A DNA stretch of 64,000 nt from Gibbula magus. Lineage: Eukaryota; Mollusca; Gastropoda; Trochida; Trochidae. The notes under the pieces were generated by a model that saw nothing but the letters and a program-made list of their open reading frames with translations, was not told the origin of the DNA and ran no database searches. Position 1 is the first letter of the stretch. Each line of letters begins with the position of its first letter. Position numbers and translations under genes: made by a program. Location of the stretch: the NCBI GenBank assembly GCA_936450465.1, contig OW388305.1:37457187-37521186 (forward strand). The letters are read 5' to 3'. Positions 33,406 through 44,935 of this stretch are shown here, piece by piece.

Positions 33406-34559
33406 TATTTATTATATGATGTTATCCTTGTAATAGCGCTACAACGACGTTGTCATCATGTTGAGCAACCGCAAGGAACACTCTGTCACCACAGTAACAA
33501 TGTGACGTCATAATATAATTCCTCACAAGTTATTTTCACTGCATGTAGCTTCATTAAAGTTTATTTCACTGATAAATCCCATTAATTCATTGCTGCTAAT
33601 ATAATAAAATAATTGAACTGCCTAACATGATTACTATCTGATAAATAACCTCAAATGACAAATAAATGACAAGTAAAAGTTACGAGTAAAACTCTACCAT
33701 ATACTATTGTTTCAACATTATGTAACTTTTTGCAACAGAAAAGTAGAAATAATCGAGCGAAAAAAATTTATCTTGTTCATTTACTGATTCTCCTACCTTT
33801 CATTCAGTGCCAGTTTTGCTTTCCTGAATATTTTTCATTTTCACTAGAGCAATATTGCCTTATTTTTGCCTTCTGCTTTTAGATGTTTTCCCCAAAAAAA
33901 CTATTACTTTTTAAAACTAAGTAATCAATTTTGCCTGGCGTAAATATAATTAAATCTCTATGCTTTCGAAATTATGGCAATTATTTTGTAAAAGAAAATG
34001 TTATGCATAGTTAATGTTAAAAATTTCAAATCTTTTAACATTGCGGGAATTATTTGGCAGCAGAAAATGGAACATGGCATTATATGTTATTAACACTGCC
34101 GATGATTAAACCTCCTCCACAGGGTTGTGTAATCAACTAATGGTTTTATCCTCAGTTGTACAGTTGATATATGTGAAGGGAAGTGTACAATCGACATCCA
34201 CCATCTTGGTTAAAAGCCAGATATGCATTTTACTGAGATGAGAAACAAACGAGAAGATACGTCTGACAAATAAAAAACACAACTAATGGCGGCAAGAACA
34301 TGAATATGGAAACTTCCTACCACCAACCTTCAGATATTAGAATGATCTTGTCAATCTCGAAGATGTGTAAACATGTCTTTTTTATTCTTTCAATTTTCTA
34401 CGTGCAAAATCTAAAAAAATATTTTGGATTCTACTTTGAACTTTCACCAGCAACAACTTCACTCAGCCGAAGACGGGCTTAAGTTAAATTAGAAGGTTAG
34501 GATTTTATCAAATGTATGACCGCACATTTGTAATAGAATTAATTGAACTAAGTAACATG
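33406..34559. other. AT-rich stretch without recognisable features
   Basis: Only short frames. 'GTGACGTCATAAT' at about 33,500 is a CRE-like string without context. Confidence 0.4.
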
Positions 34560-34728
34560 ATTCAAGTCCAAGATAACATGGATAGTAAGATTGAAGATTA
34601 CATGGATAGTAAGATCCTAGATTACATGGATAGTGACATCAAAGATTAAATGGATAGCAAGATCCTAGATTACATAGATAGTGACATCCAAGATTAAATG
34701 GATAGTAAGATCCAAGATTAAATGGACA
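34560..34728. repeat. 24-bp minisatellite, about 7 copies
   Basis: Units of 'AGATTACATGGATAGTAAGA' plus four bases, with two alternating variants (CCTAG and CAAAG). It abuts a truncated SINE-A. Confidence 0.9.
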
Positions 34729-34925
34729 GAAACCTGCGAGCAATGCCTGGAAGTAGCAAACCAATTGTGGTACTGTGTTGAAATTCAGTGTAGCATTGCA
34801 GCCAAACCTTACTGCATGTAGAACAGTTCTCCACAGCAGACAAATTTGCAGATCCCTTGAATGATTCAAACCCGGACCTCTTGATCTGAAGCCGAATGTG
34901 CTAACCACTGCACTATCATGCCCCC
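34728..34925 (-). mobile_element. SINE-A copy 9, tail side missing
   Basis: The head (A box close to 'GTGCAGTGGTTAGC', B box 'GGTTTGAATC') and half of the body are present. The 3' domain and GGTGA tail are replaced by the 24-bp array. Confidence 0.8.
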
Positions 34926-34973
34926 TATATGTAATCAGACTGTGACCCAAAACTAGTTTCTGATCTATTTGCA

Positions 34974-35193
34974 ACTTCCCAATGCAAGGCATAACTCTTG
35001 CCAGTCTCCATTACTGGCTGATTTAGGCCTTGCAGTATTTCCTCAAGATTTCTGTGCTTGGTAATCCGTCCCCACTATGCATTTCAGGTGCAGTGATCCA
35101 CTATTTTGGCACGACAAAGCGAGGGAAATACAGGCTTAAATCAGCCAGTAATGCAGACTGGCAAGAGCTATGCCTTGCGTTTGGAAGTTGATC
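34974..35193. repeat. Inverted repeat with about 54-bp arms
   Basis: 'GCAAGGCATA.CTCTTGCCAG' and 'CATTACTGGCTGATTTA' on the left are matched by reverse complements on the right at about 35,138-35,192. Weaker pairing continues inward ('GCAGTATTTCCTC' against 'GAGGGAAATACAGGC'). The 67-codon frame at 35,106 runs through the right arm and is unlikely to be a gene. Confidence 0.8.
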
Positions 35194-36684
35194 TATACAA
35201 GACTCGAGTGTTTAGTTTCCTTGTTGGCGACAATTACAAATATCTTCAGACAGAATGGTCTGGCTCTAATTTAATTAGGACAGCAATATTTTTTTTCAAG
35301 ACAAAGTAAAACTGAGAAGCTTTTTAACAGACAACTTTCACTTTGTAAGAGGAAACTGAGTTAAGAAACAACTGCTACTGATGTTTTATATACCAATCGA
35401 GAACAATTTGCTTTAAAGGTTTTTAGACGATAAGGAACAAGTATATCAAAGAAACTCTGTACAAAAAAATCCAGGAGTTGAACTAGGCCTTTAAAAACAC
35501 TGAACACTGCTTACTCAAAACTATTAGGCAATAGAGTTTAAAACTATTATTCAGCGATAACAGAAGACGGCAGAGAACACCCACTCACATTTTGCCAGAA
35601 AGGAAATTTGTACTGACGAAATTGTGCAATAATTTTCAATGTGGGAAATAAGGCTGTCCTCAAGCCGGGAACCTGGTAAATTTTGGTCCGGGCTGGTAAC
35701 TTTTTAAAGGTTTTGCCATTTGAATTATGATAATAACCATTTTGAGTTGGTTTCTTTTCAAGCTTATTTTATACCCTGTAATTATGCAATACATAATTAA
35801 AACATAGTTTGCTTAGAACATTTTGCAAACTTGAACATGCAGTCCCTCAAACAAAGCCTTAATTCAATGGTCAGCCATGAGATGAAGTAACAAATTTTGA
35901 GGAAAACTTTATATTGGAATTGCTACTTCTGACAGTGACGTGCCACTCAACGTCCTTGAATTTGGATCCACTCAAAAATGCAAGTCAAAGTTATTTTAAA
36001 AAACACAAATAGAAGTAAGTCTATCACCAATCAAGACTGTGTGACAATAGATCTAACATTTTTAATTTGACACCTATCAAAAACCTAACAGACACCAGAA
36101 AAAGAAGACACCATTGTCATGAGGAGAGGACAATCTCACAGTGATGATCTTTAAACTTTGAGAATATATTTTTTTGTAATAGCTACTCATTGTTATGTTT
36201 TATAACTATTCAGAAGATTTTAATGTCAAACATTTTAAAACCCAGTGGGACTTAAAATCCTGAAAACTTCCGACTATCCTTTCATTCGCTTCAGGATCAA
36301 CAGTAGAACAGCAATACCATTACAATTCATTTGAATAATGAGTTATTTCAAAGAATAAATTATTTCTAAAGTTAAACATTAAGAAGAATTATTAACAACA
36401 CAACTAAAATGACAAAGTTTTGATTTTGTGCTATGATTTTTTTATGTTCAATAATTAGTGAAAACTATTTGATGACAAACATAATGCTTCATGTGGCAAA
36501 AAAACATTTTGATATATTTCACCAAATGAGTTCCCAGATGAGAGTAGGAACATAAAGACTTGTGCATTTTTATGGAAATGACATTTGAGAGGATATTGAC
36601 ATTTCATTTATTCTATAAATGCTCATCCAAAACCATCAAAAGGCGTATACGTTTCAATATACTGAACAGCTGTCCGATAACTGC
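35194..36684. other. AT-rich stretch without recognisable features
   Basis: No recognised array or element. Confidence 0.45.
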
Positions 36685-37400
36685 TATAGATATTACCGTA
36701 TATCCGTATATACTTGGTGGCACGTGGTCCTGTGCATAGCTCAGTCGACCGCTATCAGTGAAGTTCAGCAACAGTGGGCGCGGCTTGCGGCATTGGTGGG
36801 TTACCCTCTTCATTGCTGAATTAACTGGAGTTTGAAGGGTGAGCCCCTGCCCCACACTGTGACATGAGTGGAAAGACTTATGTTGTCACCCTGGGTAAGT
36901 GACTTTATTCAACGTGTGCCTCTGTTCACCCAGCAGTAAGTGGGTACCTGGTGTAAGATGTGGAGGAGGTGACCTTTAAGCGCTTTGCGGCAGCTCAGGT
37001 TAGACCAGGGTAATAATGTGCCAACCATGAGCTTTGAGCATACCTTTATAGCGTGGATACTGCGCAATATAAATGCCACTATTATTACTATATCCTCTAA
37101 AAGGCGCCCCTGGAGTATATTTTTCCAGACCTCCTTCAACCACCGCTTCTATTTGAGAGACCTGGCATCAATTTGAGAACGGAGTCTATATATTTTGGGG
37201 CATATAAATCATCCATCTAAAAATCATAGAAATGCAATCATGACACAAATTCTTGAATATGAATTTGTTTTGGTTAATATTTATTTATTATTGAACCGGA
37301 AGAAGGCTTTCACTAAGAGACATATGTGAACTTATATACATTGCTTTTTTAAAACCAGCATCTAATTGACATTGGGCGTCAATTCGAGGACCGGCGAGGA
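36685..37400. mobile_element. ACCGTAT-type DNA element interrupted by SINE-D
   Basis: 'ATTACCGTATATCC' precedes SINE-D and 'TATATCCTCTAAAAGGCGCC' follows it, so TATATCC is a likely target duplication. The downstream part has 'GCGTCAATTCGAGGACCGG' near 37,376, similar in style to 31,770-31,885. Confidence 0.45.
36716..37088 (+). mobile_element. SINE-D copy 2, full length
   Basis: Begins 'GGTGGCACGTGGTCCTGTGC' and ends 'AATATAAATGCCACTATTAT'. A segment 'CATAGCTCAGTCGACCGC' is weakly A-box-like; no clear B box follows. It is collinear with copy 1 at 12,978-13,382 on the opposite strand. Confidence 0.75.
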
Positions 37401-37763
37401 CAAATACACAACTGAAATTGAGATAACTTTTGTCATATTGCTCCAACATTGCTGATTTCCGGAGAGTTTAATCATTATCCTTGAATAGGAAGTAATAATT
37501 TCACTGACATTATGACAGAGATGTTTTCCAATGATGACAGAATATCATATCTTGTTATGATTTTTTCTTTTTATTCAAAAGTTCTTAAAGATAAAAAAGT
37601 TCCTACTTTCATTTCTTTGAACTTTCTTTCTGATCCTGATACTGCTCCTTTAACGACAACTTACAACAAGAAATAAACAAATCTAGTGGAGTGTGTTGTT
37701 AGACTATAGCAGCTGGTTATAGTAAGGACACTGCTTTAACATGACAGACATTCTATCTTCCAG

Positions 37764-37826
37764 CTGTGTCCAGAAACTCCCTCAGTTCTTCATGAACAAT
37801 CAGCTAGAGACATGAGCTATCTTAAC
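37764..37826 (+). other. Candidate 63-nt exon abutting a SINE tail
   Basis: An acceptor tract (TTCTATCTTCCAG) precedes 63 nt open in one phase only (LCPETPSVLHEQSARDMSYLN). They are followed directly by GTGAGTGAG, which is both a donor-like site and the start of a (GTGA)n SINE tail. If it is an exon, the donor is repeat-derived. No partner exon is seen. Confidence 0.22.
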
Positions 37827-37872
37827 GTGAGTGAGTGAGTGAGTTTGTGTTTAACGCTGCTTTCAAGAGTAT
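37827..37872 (-). repeat. Nin-DC-like SINE tail fragment
   Basis: (GTGA)n tail and 'TTTAACGCTGCTTTCAAGAG'. The core matches SINE-A while the tail matches the other subtype. No head. Confidence 0.65.
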
Positions 37873-38198
37873 CTTAAAGTGACATATTGCTTTTGTTATC
37901 AATAATTTTTGGAAAAAGAACTTATTTAACACTTGTCTATAATGTCTAATATGTAGAGTCTAATGTAGATTTTTTTTTCTGAATATTTTAAACACTTATT
38001 CAAGGTCTATGTTATCGTTTTTGTTTTAAAAAACATTTGAGCTTTGACACCAAAAATATACAAATTGTGTAATTGACAAACAAATATTTTCAAAATAAAA
38101 AAGATTCTCAATTGAACAAACTTTTTCTTGATTTATTAATAAAAATAAATAAATCACTTTTTAAAAAATACCTTGACTTGCCATCTTTTTAACTCACC
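37873..38198. other. No recognisable feature
   Basis: Very AT-rich. Confidence 0.4.
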
Positions 38199-38202
38199 TT
38201 AA

Positions 38203-38538
38203 AGGGAAAGTATCACCAATTTATAATTATCGGCAGCATCTGCCATTTCTTGGCAATATGTGAAATCAAAATACGCCATATTTAATCAATTTAAACATTT
38301 TTAATAACAAAACAGGTATACTGATAGAGTGAACCCCATAGTAACACATAATGTATCATGAAACTAATAAACAATTTTGTGTTAGGCCGTAGTGAAGTTA
38401 TCCCCACTCGCAGTGCTTGTCTTTATGAAGTTGTGAATTTAAAGTCATCAAAATATTAACTTCATTGATATATCTTTGAATTTGACTGTCTTTTAGTCAA
38501 ATATTTATTGCATATATTGGTAGATAGAATCCTCCTTT
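38203..38538 (-). mobile_element. M3 MITE copy 3
   Basis: TTAA at 38,199-38,202, then AGGGAAAGTATCACC. The right end is 'AGATAGAATCCTCCTTTT' with a mutated TTAA. The interior shares 'TTAGGCCGTAGTGAAGTT', 'ACTCGCAGTGC' and 'TTGTGAATTTAAAGTCATCA' with copies at 46.5 and 54.4 kb. Confidence 0.78.
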
Positions 38539-38908
38539 TTAGAAGAGCTAAGTAGCATAATCTTATACAATGTATTGGAGTGATTGTCTACAACATACAC
38601 TAAATGTTATATGTCAACGCAGCCATTTCCGTCCAGTCTATTCTCACCCTTGGGAGTGTACAACCAATCAGAGAATCAGGACACAGATTCTAATTATACA
38701 AGTAGTTAACAGGCAATACTGTGATTAACATTAACACAGGATGAGAGTATATAATTGCTTCACATTGACCGCGTATAATCATTATATTTTGAAAAGGTTT
38801 TGGTCGGTTCCAATGACTAGATTTCTTTTTGAGGATTGGTAAAATTGATTTAAATGTAGCAATGTTTATTTCAATCATTAATAAACATAGAATTGTGATA
38901 ATAAGGTA

Positions 38909-39275
38909 CAGCCAGGCCTCGTTTACCCAGACCCCATATATCCGTAAACCCGGCCATCCACACATTATTACAGTCGGACCTCGTTTACCCAGACCCCATA
39001 TATCCGTAAACCCGGCCATCCACACATTATTACAGTCGGACCTTGTTTACCCAGACCCCATATATCCGTAAACCCGGCCATCCACACATTATTACAGTCG
39101 GGCCTCGTTTACCCGGACCCTATATATCCGTTAACCCGGCCATCCACACATTATTACAGTCGGACCTCGTTTACCCAGACCCCGTATATCCGTAAACCCA
39201 GCCGTTCTCACAGTATTACAGTGGGACCTCGTTTACCGGACCACGTATATCCGTAAACCCGGCCATCCGCACGAA
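38909..39275. repeat. 62-bp tandem array built from a pogo-like end, about 6 copies
   Basis: 'CAGTCGGACCTCGTTTACCC' type starts occur at 38,909, 38,971, 39,033, 39,095, 39,157 and 39,219, exactly 62 bp apart. Each unit also has 'ATATCCGTAAACCCGGCCAT'. The start resembles pogo/Tigger-type termini (CAGT..ACCTCG.TTA.CCGGAC). Frames spanning it are by-products. Confidence 0.9.
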
Positions 39276-39429
39276 AGTATTTCAAATTTTCTCTTTGCTT
39301 TAGTGTCTCGTAGGCCTTTAGGCTATAGGTTACTTTTTTTATTTTTTATTATTAATTATGTCAATGTATTTCGAATTGTAACATGTGACACTTAAATAAA
39401 ATGATTTTCTTCTACTTCTTCTTCTCTAT

Positions 39430-39640
39430 ACAAATGATGATTCATTTAAACGCACACCTCGTTTTCCGGACAATTTTCAATTGTATATCCAAATCGTGCA
39501 GATAAACAGGATCTGACTGTATTTCAAATCATTTCTATGCAAATGATGATTCACTTAACTGCATGACTCGCTTTCCAGACAATTTTCAACTGTAACCAAA
39601 TCATGAGGATAAACAAGGTATGACTGAATTTGATTTTTCC
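39430..39640. mobile_element. Pogo-like terminal segments, duplicated
   Basis: Two modules about 110 bp apart share 'AAATGATGATTCA.TTAA', 'CCAGACAATTTTCAA.TGTA' and 'ATAAACA.G'. They end in 'GATCTGACTGTA' and 'GTATGACTGAA', which read inward as TACAGTCAGATC and CAGTCATACC and mirror the unit at 38,909. The two regions look like opposite ends of one decayed element. Confidence 0.55.
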
Positions 39641-39734
39641 TTCTGAATATCCAGGTAGGTGTGTAGTTGCTGTCATGTCAGGCTACATATATTAGAGGTA
39701 CGAGACCTACAAATCTATCTCTCACATTAAAGAG

Positions 39735-39915
39735 TTCCCAAAAATTGTTGCTTTATAAATCACACATTTTTCTTACAATACGGATAACCATTTTCTATGG
39801 ATTTCTTATTGGTTCGCGTAATGAGATATTCTACCCTTTAACATAATATACTGTATAAACTTTAAAAATAGATGGAAATTGGAGAAAAAGAATTATGACA
39901 AAAAATGTGCTACAG
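39735..39915. repeat. Diverged M1-like MITE relic
   Basis: Matches 1-190 ('TGTTGCTTT', 'GGATAACCATTTT', 'TAATGAGAT.TT.TACCCT', 'AAATGTGCT.CAGCA'). No TTAA is preserved. Confidence 0.55.
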
Positions 39916-40015
39916 CAATGCTTTTCGTATTGCATTAAGTTCACTTAGCATCTCAGAAGATCATGTGTTGGTCAATAGGTCAGTATTATTCACTTGAGAT
40001 TATTAAGATTTGGTT

Positions 40016-40272
40016 GGGACGGGATAGCGCAGTGGTCAGCACGTTAAGCTTTGGATCAGGAGGTCCGGGGTTTGAATCCTGCCAAGAGCACGGCAACTTT
40101 GTCTGCTGTGGATAACTTTTCTACATGCAGTACAGTTTGGGTGCAATGCTATCACCCATGATTTGCTAATTCCAACCGATGCTCCCAGGTTTCACAGCAA
40201 TGCATACCCGTCCATTAATACTAGCAGCCATGATATCAGCGAAATAAACTTGAAACCCCAAATCACCTCACC
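40016..40272 (+). mobile_element. SINE-A copy 10, plus strand, 12-bp TSD
   Basis: The head starts 'GGACGGGATAGCGCAGTGGT' (A box intact) with 'GGGTTTGAATCC' as B box. The body is shortened and the end is 'CCCCAAATCACCTCACC'. A perfect 12-bp duplication, TAAGATTTGGTT, lies at 40,004-40,015 and 40,273-40,284. One of only two plus-strand copies. Confidence 0.9.
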
Positions 40273-40544
40273 TAAGATTTGGTTATATATACTCATATAG
40301 AAGGTTATTTTACATTAGTGTCCATTCAATAAATATTTCCACAGTATCTCCATCTCTACATTTATGATAAAGCTACAAGTTCACTGTCGACGTAAATGAG
40401 CTATTGTTATCCATCCTCAATTCCCAGGAGTATGCAACCAATCTGAGATTACCATTATCATTACCATTATCATCAGGCCCTTGAGAATGTCTTTCATGAT
40501 TAATGTCAATGCTACAAATTGCTTGAAATATTTTAGAAATACAT

Positions 40545-40740
40545 GCCACTTAGATAGTGAATAAATGTGACATTGTTTTATTTGGGATCGCACAGTAGTA
40601 TAAATTCTTATTTTTTATATTAGGAGGGGATGGGTTGGTCCCTTGGGGGATTCGAACCCACACCTCCAAAGTAAGGCACCACTCTCCAGCACTGATTGCA
40701 CCAACAGCTCACCCATTCAGCCACCGTAACCTTGGCAAAA
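40545..40740 (-). mobile_element. SINE-B, best-preserved minus-strand copy
   Basis: On the minus strand the order is 'GTGGCTGAATGGGTGAGCTG' (A box), 'GTGTGGGTTCGAATCCCCC' (B box), an A-rich linker, 'AAGAATTTGTACTA', and the tail 'ATCTAAGTGGCATGTATTTC'. It is distinct from SINE-A in both head and body. Confidence 0.8.
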
Positions 40741-41684
40741 ATGTACTATTTTAGATGGTGAATTACACTATTGAGTAGACTATTATCTGTTGAAGATAAC
40801 TGTGGGGTTGCACCCGTACAAATATCTAGTTGTCAATGCTGGTCATAGAAAAATTCCTTCATAGATTTGCTAATCAGAAACATCAAACAAATTTTAAACT
40901 AGCTATTTCAAGCTATTTTTCAAGTGTACAGTAAAATTATTCAACATATCAAGACCATGTGTTTTATAGTTCATCAACAGAATGTAGATCAAGATGTTTT
41001 ATAAAAAATATTACGTAAAATAACATGTATAATATATTATAAAAAAGACAAATGATCAATACAAATGATAAGTTTTGTCGACTATTAAAGAAACATGACT
41101 CAAACATAAAAAGAAGAAAAGATCTTTAAAAATTAATTTAATCCACTCAAAAGATATTTCTCACTTTTAAAAAGAACAGGTGCCCTTTTAAACAAACTTA
41201 TAACTTTTGAAAAACCAGTTCAACATTTGTGGATGATAAAAGACATACACTAACATTAGAAACTTCAAGAAAAGCTCGATATCATTTTGCTTGCTGGGGG
41301 GTAGATCCTCAGTGTTGATAATGTTTTATCAACAGAAATCCTCAAGATTGAAAAAGCATCTTGTCCACCAATCGTTGAGGCAGGAAAATATTATAGTCCC
41401 ATCCTAAGCTCTCTCTGAACATAACACTCTCAAAGAACTGCCCCTCGAATCTCTTCATGTCAGTGGCCATTATCTGGGAAAATCTATGTTTCTATGCTTT
41501 CAACACCGTTAGGATAAATGATCTAGAATATGGAGACCACTGTTTGTAGATTACAGAGAGGTAGTGTGAAAAAGATTATCTGTAATATACGGTGCTATAT
41601 TTTGAAAAGACTTTTTTTTTAAATTATGTAAAAAATTTATTTAACCATGTTTATTCATGTCATAAAGATAACAATTTTATCACA
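40741..41684. other. AT-rich stretch without recognisable features
   Basis: No recognised elements. Confidence 0.4.
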
Positions 41685-41911
41685 CAGTGGCAGATCCAGG
41701 GGGAGGGGAGAGGTGTTCAGGGGGGTCTGCACCCCCCTCCCCCTTTCAAAGATTTTTGCATGGACAGGAATGGACAATTTGATCACACACAGTGGCAAAT
41801 CCAGGCAGGGGGGGGTGTTCAGGGGGGTCTGCACCCCCCCCCCCCCCCCCCCCCCACCTTTTTCCATTTGTGGACCCCCCCACCCTTTCAGAATTCCTAG
41901 ATCCGTCACTG
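41685..41911. mobile_element. hAT-like MITE with internal duplication and poly-C
   Basis: Begins CAGTGGCAGATCCAGG and ends CTAGATCCGTCACTG, matching hAT-type termini seen at 3,074. A second CAGTGGCAAATCCAGG starts at 41,790, after a repeated 'GGACAATTTGATCACACA' type flank, so the left 105 bp are duplicated. A C run of about 20 follows. No clear 8-bp duplication. The proline- and glycine-rich frames are by-products. Confidence 0.65.
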
Positions 41912-43592
41912 GCACTGATACAATTCTCATTAAATATGGCTTGTCCTCAATTCATGAGAACAGATATGCTGGAGTGAGATCCTGCACTCCCGTAGGATTA
42001 TCCCTGCTATGTGTATTGACACTCTCCATATGAGTGGCCTTTACTGAGGAAAATCTATGTTTGCATACATTGGTAACAGGACTGGATTTGCAATGCAAAG
42101 CCTTTTTGCCCATTAAGCTACAGCCCCGGATGGAAGGTTATTACTGAGTTCATCTGATGTGGGTTTCTTGTAATAATGATGGATGAAGTGTTCATCTTAT
42201 AAAAACAAGATTAATGTTTTGTTTCTTGGAAATATGACATTTTCTAGGTCCTGAAAATGATCTGTGTTTGTGTTCCATTAAAGGAAAGACATTAGCTTAC
42301 CGGAAGAGGATTAAGAGTCAATATTATAAAAAAGATTGTGAACTTTGGAGCAAAATGGTTATGTGATATGTCATGTAAGTTTACCACATAAAATAAAGAT
42401 TTAGTGTAATAAAATATCAAACGTTTTCATTGGAATATGATATCTTGTCATCCTTCAAAACTGAAGAAATGGTAGAATATGACATGGAAATTTAGACATA
42501 ATGTTTGTGTGCTCCATTAAATGCTCGATTTTGAGATTAGTTTGTGAAGGTCAACGTTTCATTTTCTTGTAAATGTGCGCTATCGTTTATCAAAAAGTCA
42601 GCGTGACATGTCACATTTCCTTGAAAAATTTGTTTTGAACAAAGATTTTAAAATATGTTACAACATGACAATATTTCTGAACAAAAACAAAAACATCTAT
42701 CTATAAATCATTCCTCTCAAATTACAAAATATTTTTAAATGTTCAACATTTTTCAGACAATTTTATTTTGCGAATTCAGAATTTTACTTTTCATTTTTTA
42801 TTACTAATTTTACTTGTTTAAGATCTAGTGTACATTTACCATATCACAAATTTTCTTTTCTTTTTCTTTATAATTTTTATATTTTTATTCAATGGTTTCA
42901 CTATTTCTGTAAGAATATTACAAATGAGTATCACATTTCAGTCAATTAACCTCTTATCCATGCCATTTTTATGCCAAAAAATCGTTAAAAAAAATATTGC
43001 AATCTAAGGCAATTTTTATTTAAATCGACAATAAAAACTATAAATCTGACAATATATTCTAAAAGAGGAATGAGAATAAGTCAAAAAAGTTCTAAGGATC
43101 CATAAATTATGATTTTCAGTTTTATATGCATTTATATATATGACCTATTAACAGGCTCAACGTTAACATTTATTTGAAATGTGTATGAACAAACCAATAA
43201 TTCTCAAACAAGTCTAGAAGTTTACGTTTTTAACATTGTTGTATTATATATGTCATCGAAATGAAACTTTTGGAGAATCACTTTAGAAGTAGACAGAAAA
43301 ATGTTATTAATCCATAAAAAAAAATTCTGACAGAATTAAACTTTGGTATTTAATGAATAGGGAAAATTAAATAACCTATTTAATTTACTATTCCAATTAA
43401 ACAAGTTAATGATTTGGTAACATACGAACAAGTTGAATAAATAACATAATATGGAATGAAGTTATATGTTCTGTTTATTGCTCTCTTACATTAATCAAGC
43501 CAATTACTCAACAGTGTGATACCGGTACAACCATTGTGATGTCACAACTGCAACCTATTGTGACAACAAACGTGCAGCGGTATTATAATAGT
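41912..43592. other. AT-rich stretch without recognisable features
   Basis: No recognised elements. Repeated homopolymer runs near 42,780-43,020. Confidence 0.45.
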
Positions 43593-43596
43593 TTAA

Positions 43597-43939
43597 AGGG
43601 GCTGTAGCACATTTTTTGCTAATTTTATTTTCAAATTTCCCATATAGAATGATAGTTTTTGTCATTCATATTTACTTTAGAGGGTAAAACATCTTATTAC
43701 ACAAACCAATTATCTGTAATGGTAATAACGGTGTTGGTTATAAATTTAAAAAAATGCCTGGCACCCATTTTATTATTTCGAATTACTAAAACGATTCCCA
43801 AGGCTTTTTACCAAACCATGTACACTAATTTATTAACTTTATTTCCTGGAAAGAAAAGGGTGTTTTACCCTTTTAGTGACATTACTTTTCAAATATATTT
43901 TATCAACTTATTTGAGCGAAAAAATGTGAGACAGCTCCT
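43597..43939 (+). mobile_element. M1 MITE copy 3 (343 bp, TTAA TSD)
   Basis: TTAA at 43,593-43,596 and 43,940-43,943. Termini AGGGGCTGTAGCACA and AGGAGCTGTCTCACA share the same substitution in the terminal repeat (GGCTGT for GGCAGT). The 94-codon plus-strand frame is translated MITE. Confidence 0.82.
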
Positions 43940-43943
43940 TTAA

Positions 43944-44640
43944 TATTGTGTATAAAATCTTTCTCTGGCTATTATAAAATCCTTTATCAAACTTTTACCC
44001 ATAAAAGAATATTGCAAAAATTAAGCCTTCATACTCATTCTTGTATCTCTGTAGTCCTGCCACATGACTAAAATATATTAAGAGCCTTTAATACAGTCTT
44101 GGTCCTTATTCAACAAGGCTATAAACAACTAAATATACAGAACTGAATTCCCATGAAAATCACAGGGATGAAGATAGTTTATATTAAATTTCCATAAACT
44201 AACTTTTAGTCCATGTTACATCTGACGATGAGCAAGAATTCCAGTTATTCGGCCACCAGGAATAATTGAACTCTATATATTTCTTTGAATATTAGTTGAT
44301 TATTTCATAACTACAAACAGAAATGCATACACTCCATCTGGTTTTGACTTTCCATAACAATTTCAAACCCCTTATCCCCTAGGGTATATATTCTCCAAGT
44401 AAGTAACTTCAATAATTGAAATAATGATATTAGGTTTCATATAAATATCTTAATTATTTTATTTCTAAAATATTTTCACATTTTCATCGATTTTCTTGTT
44501 TTTATTAAAAAGATGTTAACAGTATGACTAGCATAGTTTTTGTAGAATATATGATTTTTCTTTTGCTCGAACATCAAAGTGAGGACCTCAACAAAACGTT
44601 GTGTTTTATAAGATGCATTAATTATATATGCCGGTAAGTA
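43944..44640. other. AT-rich stretch without recognisable features
   Basis: No recognised elements before the palindrome cluster at 44.65 kb. Confidence 0.4.
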
Positions 44641-44774
44641 TAAACATTTCTCTCGTCAATAACCATATTTATCTCTTCCAGTGAAACAGAACTTTACATT
44701 TTTACTAGTTAAATACCAAAAACTTGCCTGCTTTATTAAATTTTTATCAAATGGGACATTTGTTAGCATTTTAA

Positions 44775-44935
44775 ATAAATAGGATACATAACTCGTTCCC
44801 CTTTCATATCAAGTTTATGTCCCTCATGAAATAATTTTGGTTTGTCTCTCGCCAAGGCTTGAGACATGGCAAAATTATTGCACTCAGGACATAAACTTGA
44901 CATGAGAGGAGACTCGTTAGATATCCTATAAATAT
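44775..44935. repeat. Long imperfect palindrome
   Basis: Arms of about 80 bp meet near 44,855. The left has 'ATAGGATACATAACTCGTT', 'ATCAAGTTTATGTCC' and 'AATAATTTTG'. The right has their reverse complements ('CAAAATTATT', 'GGACATAAACTTGACATG', 'AACGAGTC' inverted, 'GATATCCTAT'). The 68-codon minus frame lies across it. Confidence 0.85.

Noticed and set aside
41592..42033. Proline- and glycine-rich frames on both strands
   Set aside because: Produced by C and G runs within a hAT-like MITE.
43659..43943. 94-codon plus-strand frame as a small protein gene
   Set aside because: Lies entirely within M1 copy 3; the same region in the other copies is not open.
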